NCBI GenBank assembly: GCA_002383165.1
Contig: DFXK01000001.1
Coordinates: 1-7,897 of the forward strand
DNA: 7,897 nucleotides
Reading direction: 5' to 3'
From: Flavobacteriales bacterium UBA4110
GTDB lineage: Bacteria > Bacteroidota > Bacteroidia > Flavobacteriales > Weeksellaceae
Part shown: positions 5,563 through 7,897 of the stretch, piece after piece
How the letters are laid out: every line of letters starts with the position of its first letter
How positions within the stretch are numbered: position 1 is the stretch's first letter
The notes under the pieces: generated by a model
Databases searched by the model: none
Told to the model about the DNA's origin: nothing
What the model saw: the letters and a program-made list of their open reading frames with translations, nothing else
Made by a program: the position numbers and the translations under genes

Positions 5563-6576
5563 TTACGAAAATAGTTTTTTATAAATTTTGGGTGTAATTC
5601 CGTACCGTTCCTTATAGATTTTCGAAAAATAACTATTACTTTCTAAACCTATTGCTGATACAACATCTCGAACTCTATACTCATTGTTCTGTAACAACAT
5701 CTGTGCCTTCTCAAGCCTCTTGTTGGTGATAAATTCATTGATAGACGTTGCGAACAAATACTTGAAACCGTTCTGCAGTTTCTTTGGATTTAGGCCTGAC
5801 ATTCTCGATAATTTCTTGATAGACAAATCTTCGTTGATATTTTCCTTAATAAAAACACTCACCTCTTCAACCCTTTTTAATTCATCAATGCGAAGAACTA
5901 CCCGCTTATCCGCACGTAGCGAATCATCATCATATTGTATGATTTGATTGATGAACATTTGTATAGAGACAGATTGCAGATTTAACTTTCGGCCAAGTGA
6001 AAAATCTTCGTAATTACTCACATCATGTAAAATATCTTTAAAATAAACACCGCAACTTCCTACATCGTAAAACTGCTTTAATCCACGCACATCTAGAAGT
6101 ACACTTTGCAGCTTCGAATTCATTTTTTTAATTTCACAGCTTTCCTTTCGAGAAAACCTCTCTCTATCTACTTCAATACTTATAACTTCGTGCAAAACAT
6201 TTTTTGAAAACTCCATTATGTGTCCGTTGGTCCCTTCGCTAGCTACTATGGCACAATTAAATTCATCAATGGAATGCTTTATATCTTCATTCGCAAATTC
6301 GTGAATTAACGGGCCATGTATGGAATTAATAAACTTTAACGGATGGATTTCATCTAATGTGAATTCTAAACGAACATCTTCTTTAAAATAAAGTTTATAG
6401 ATCAACAGTGCCAGCCCATTATCAAAATTAACGCCTCTTATTTCCCCGCTACCAAGGTTTTCTGGAAGAGTTATATAATATTCGTCACAATTATGAAAAT
6501 ACGGAACCTCAAAAGAATGAGCTAAACTTATAATAACATCTTTTAAAGGAATTGAATTAACTTGAAATGCTAACAT
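5563..6576 (-). CDS. AraC-family transcriptional regulator
   Basis: The last 95 or so residues of this 337-residue protein form the double helix-turn-helix DNA-binding domain of the AraC/XylS family: LSIKKLSRMSGLNPKKLQNG (251-270) is the first, and VRDVVSAIGLESNSYFSKIY (302-321) the second, followed by the family signature ERYGITPKIYKK. The first 230 residues are an N-terminal domain that I do not recognise: there is no signal peptide, membrane segment or typical cupin pattern. Similar long, divergent N-termini occur in flavobacterial AraC-type regulators whose signal is unknown. The gene ends 122 bases before the GT-glf operon in the same direction and is followed by a separate -7 element, so it could regulate that operon, but this is inference. 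No clear promoter was found in the AT-rich 270 bases upstream. Confidence 0.9.
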   Translation of the reverse strand: MLAFQVNSIPLKDVIISLAHSFEVPYFHNCDEYYITLPENLGSGEIRGVNFDNGLALLIYKLYFKEDVRLEFTLDEIHPLKFINSIHGPLIHEFANEDIKHSIDEFNCAIVASEGTNGHIMEFSKNVLHEVISIEVDRERFSRKESCEIKKMNSKLQSVLLDVRGLKQFYDVGSCGVYFKDILHDVSNYEDFSLGRKLNLQSVSIQMFINQIIQYDDDSLRADKRVVLRIDELKRVEEVSVFIKENINEDLSIKKLSRMSGLNPKKLQNGFKYLFATSINEFITNKRLEKAQMLLQNNEYRVRDVVSAIGLESNSYFSKIYKERYGITPKIYKKLFS

Positions 6577-6847
6577 GGCTATTTTTTGTAAATTTAATGA
6601 AAACTTTATAATTATTGATGATTTGTTACTGTTTTGAGATATTATATTGAAGAACTAACCATTTTATAGAATCTTTTAAATCAACTAAAATTAGCCTAAT
6701 AGAAATTATTTTTAACGTTATAAATTTAATATTGCAAGTAGTTATTAATTAGAAAAGATCATTCCTTATTTTCATCAAGATACAAAATCTTATTTTAATA
6801 TTTAAGAAATATCCGTAATTTATCATAACTTTTGTATATTTATAGTA
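6577..6847. other. AT-rich intergenic region between the AraC gene and the IS remnant, no gene seen
   Basis: This stretch separates the start of the minus-strand AraC gene from the plus-strand transposase remnant. It is strongly A+T-rich with stop codons in all frames. I found no CAAAnnTA on the plus strand, so no consensus -7 element for the AraC gene. AACTTTTG (6829-6836) is one base off the plus-strand -7 consensus and may be what is left of the transposase promoter. No terminal inverted repeat of the insertion sequence could be identified, since no second end is available for comparison. Confidence 0.4.
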
Positions 6848-7684
6848 ATCAAACAATTAGATATCAATTTATTCAATTTTTCAGCACATTTTGGGACAGA
6901 AGATGATTGTATAAATCATTTTAAATCTGAGAGAGATAAAATAGGACTCCCGTGCAAATGTGGAAGCACAGAACATTTTTGGATAAAGAGCAGATTAAGT
7001 TATGAATGCAAAAAATGCAGAAGTCGAACTTCTTTGCAAAGCGGAACCATCATGGAAAATTCGAATTTGTCTTTTCTCATTTGGTATAAAACCATGTTTT
7101 TGATGAGCGTTACCAAGAAAGGTTTTTCTGCAAAAGAAATCCAAAAACAATTGGGATTAAAGAGATATTAACCAGTATGGGCAATGGTTCATAAGTTGAG
7201 AAAAGCCATGGGAAACCGAGATGCACAATACACTTTGGAAGGGATGATAGAATTTGACGAAGCCTATTTTACAGTAGAATCCAACGAAATAGAGCAGAAA
7301 AAAGGAGTTCGTGGAAAAGGTTCAGTTGGGAAACAAAATGTAGCGATGATAGCAGAATCAACACCGTTAGAAGATATTGATACTGGAAAAAAAGAAAAAC
7401 ATGTTCGCTTCTTTAAAGCAAAGGTTTTAGATGGACACAGTGGAGAAGAAATCAATGAAGCCATTAAAGAATCTATAGATAATCAGAGTATTGTTTTTAC
7501 AGATAAAAGCACTTCTTATGTGGATATTTCAGATTTTGTAGAGCTTCATATTATGGAAAAAAGTTCAAAAGAAACTACCGAAGAAACTTTAAAATGGGTT
7601 CATATTGCCATTAGCAACGCCAAAAGAAATTTGTTGGGCAATTACCACAAAATAAAAAGAAAGTATCTTCAACTCTATCTCAAC
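6848..7684 (+). mobile_element. IS1595-family insertion sequence remnant, ends not found
   Basis: The extent given is only that of transposase homology. Neither terminal inverted repeat nor a target-site duplication could be recognised, and the break just after the YLN codons suggests that the right end has been lost by deletion or a later rearrangement. The neighbouring sequence to 7897 does not restore the missing tail in any frame. Confidence 0.6.
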
Positions 7685-7690
7685 ACTTAA
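6848..7690 (+). pseudogene. IS1595-family (ISXO2-like) transposase, inactivated
   Basis: One reading frame, interrupted only by TAA at 7169-7171, encodes a transposase of the IS1595 family. The N-terminal part has a zinc-ribbon-like CKC...CKKC pattern (LPCKCGSTEHFW, then YECKKCRSRTSL), followed by SGTIMENSNLSFLIWYKTMF, MSVTKKGFSAKEIQKQLGLKRY, stop, PVWAMVHKLRKAMG. The catalytic domain starts at MIEFDEAYF (Asp at 7256-7258), with a second acid expected in IVFTDKSTSYV and the third catalytic position near LKWVHIAISNAKRNLLG. Three defects are visible. There is no ATG before the zinc ribbon: ATC at 6848 sits where ATG might have been, before KQLDINLFNF. A likely GAA to TAA change interrupts KRY-E-PVW. 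The C-terminus stops at KYLQLYLNT, lacking the usual NEFxYKxNRR tail, so homology ends near 7684. A downstream restart at 7184 would lack the zinc ribbon. The element should be immobile by itself. Confidence 0.85.
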
Positions 7691-7897
7691 TCTGACCATT
7701 GTATTTGAAATTATATTTCCGTTACTATCAGCAAGATATACAACAGATTTTATAGATGTTATTTGCTATTTTTCAGGTGCGCTAATATATCATTTAGTAT
7801 TACAAAGAATTTATTATGTAGATTGAAAATCATTATAATTGATTTCTAGGCCATCAATACGCTAAGGATACGTTACTGTGGTCAGGAATAATGTATT
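7691..7897. other. Unassigned AT-rich sequence right of the IS remnant
   Basis: No gene, RNA or repeat was recognised in the last 207 bases. On the plus strand a frame is open for about 45 codons after TGA near 7706 (KIYNRFYRCYLLFFRCANIS...), but it has no ATG and its residue mix looks like translated AT-rich noise. On the minus strand only short frames occur. It may hold the distal part of the disrupted insertion sequence or the start of another gene beyond the window. Confidence 0.3.

Noticed and set aside
5684..5947. Plus-strand frame of 87 codons opposite the AraC DNA-binding domain
   Set aside because: The minus strand encodes clear helix-turn-helix motifs here; the plus-strand product has no features.
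1..7897. CRISPR array, tRNA or rRNA genes, toxin-antitoxin or defence genes
   Set aside because: No regularly spaced repeats, no tRNA-like cloverleaf arms or rRNA motifs, and no defence-related domains were seen in reading the window.

Overview
The window comes from an AT-rich bacterium, most probably a member of the Bacteroidota (Flavobacteriia fits best). Start codons lack clear Shine-Dalgarno sequences. A good match to the Bacteroidota -7 promoter element (TAnnTTTG) lies before the main operon. An RteC fragment (a regulator typical of Bacteroidota conjugative elements) lies at the left edge, and the insertion-sequence remnant at the right resembles the IS1595-type elements common in flavobacteria. 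The genus cannot be fixed from sequence reading alone.

Left region (1-776, minus strand): a decayed, visibly more G+C-rich segment. A SpoIIAA-like gene carries two apparent single-base deletions. It runs by a TAATG overlap into a PNPOx-fold 'general stress protein 26' gene that stops after 94 codons. At that point the sequence switches to the C-terminal part of an RteC-like protein that runs off the window. This looks like a recombination scar of a mobile element.

Next (781-1834, minus): an intact DCC-family thiol-disulfide oxidoreductase gene overlaps the end of a gene for a 220-residue protein of unknown function. That protein's only two cysteines form a CxC pair. An AT-rich gap (1835-2101) holds only weak coding remnants.

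Centre (2102-5440, minus): a tightly packed three-gene operon, transcribed in the order GT-B glycosyltransferase, UDP-galactopyranose mutase (glf), clan GH-A (GH1-like) glycoside hydrolase. Genes overlap by 4 and 17 bases and a -7 promoter element precedes the first one. Together they could make UDP-galactofuranose, transfer a sugar to a surface glycan, and trim or remodel a glycoside. The link to galactofuranose is firm only for glf.

Right region: an AraC-family regulator with an unrecognised N-terminal domain (5563-6576, minus) sits upstream of the operon in the same direction. On the plus strand is a dead IS1595-family transposase (6848-7690): it has no normal start codon, an in-frame stop at 7169 and a missing C-terminus. 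The last 200 bases hold nothing I can identify.

I found no convincing undescribed defence or other novel system. The most interesting items are the chimeric left junction, the glycan cassette with its co-translated hydrolase, and the DCC/CxC gene pair.
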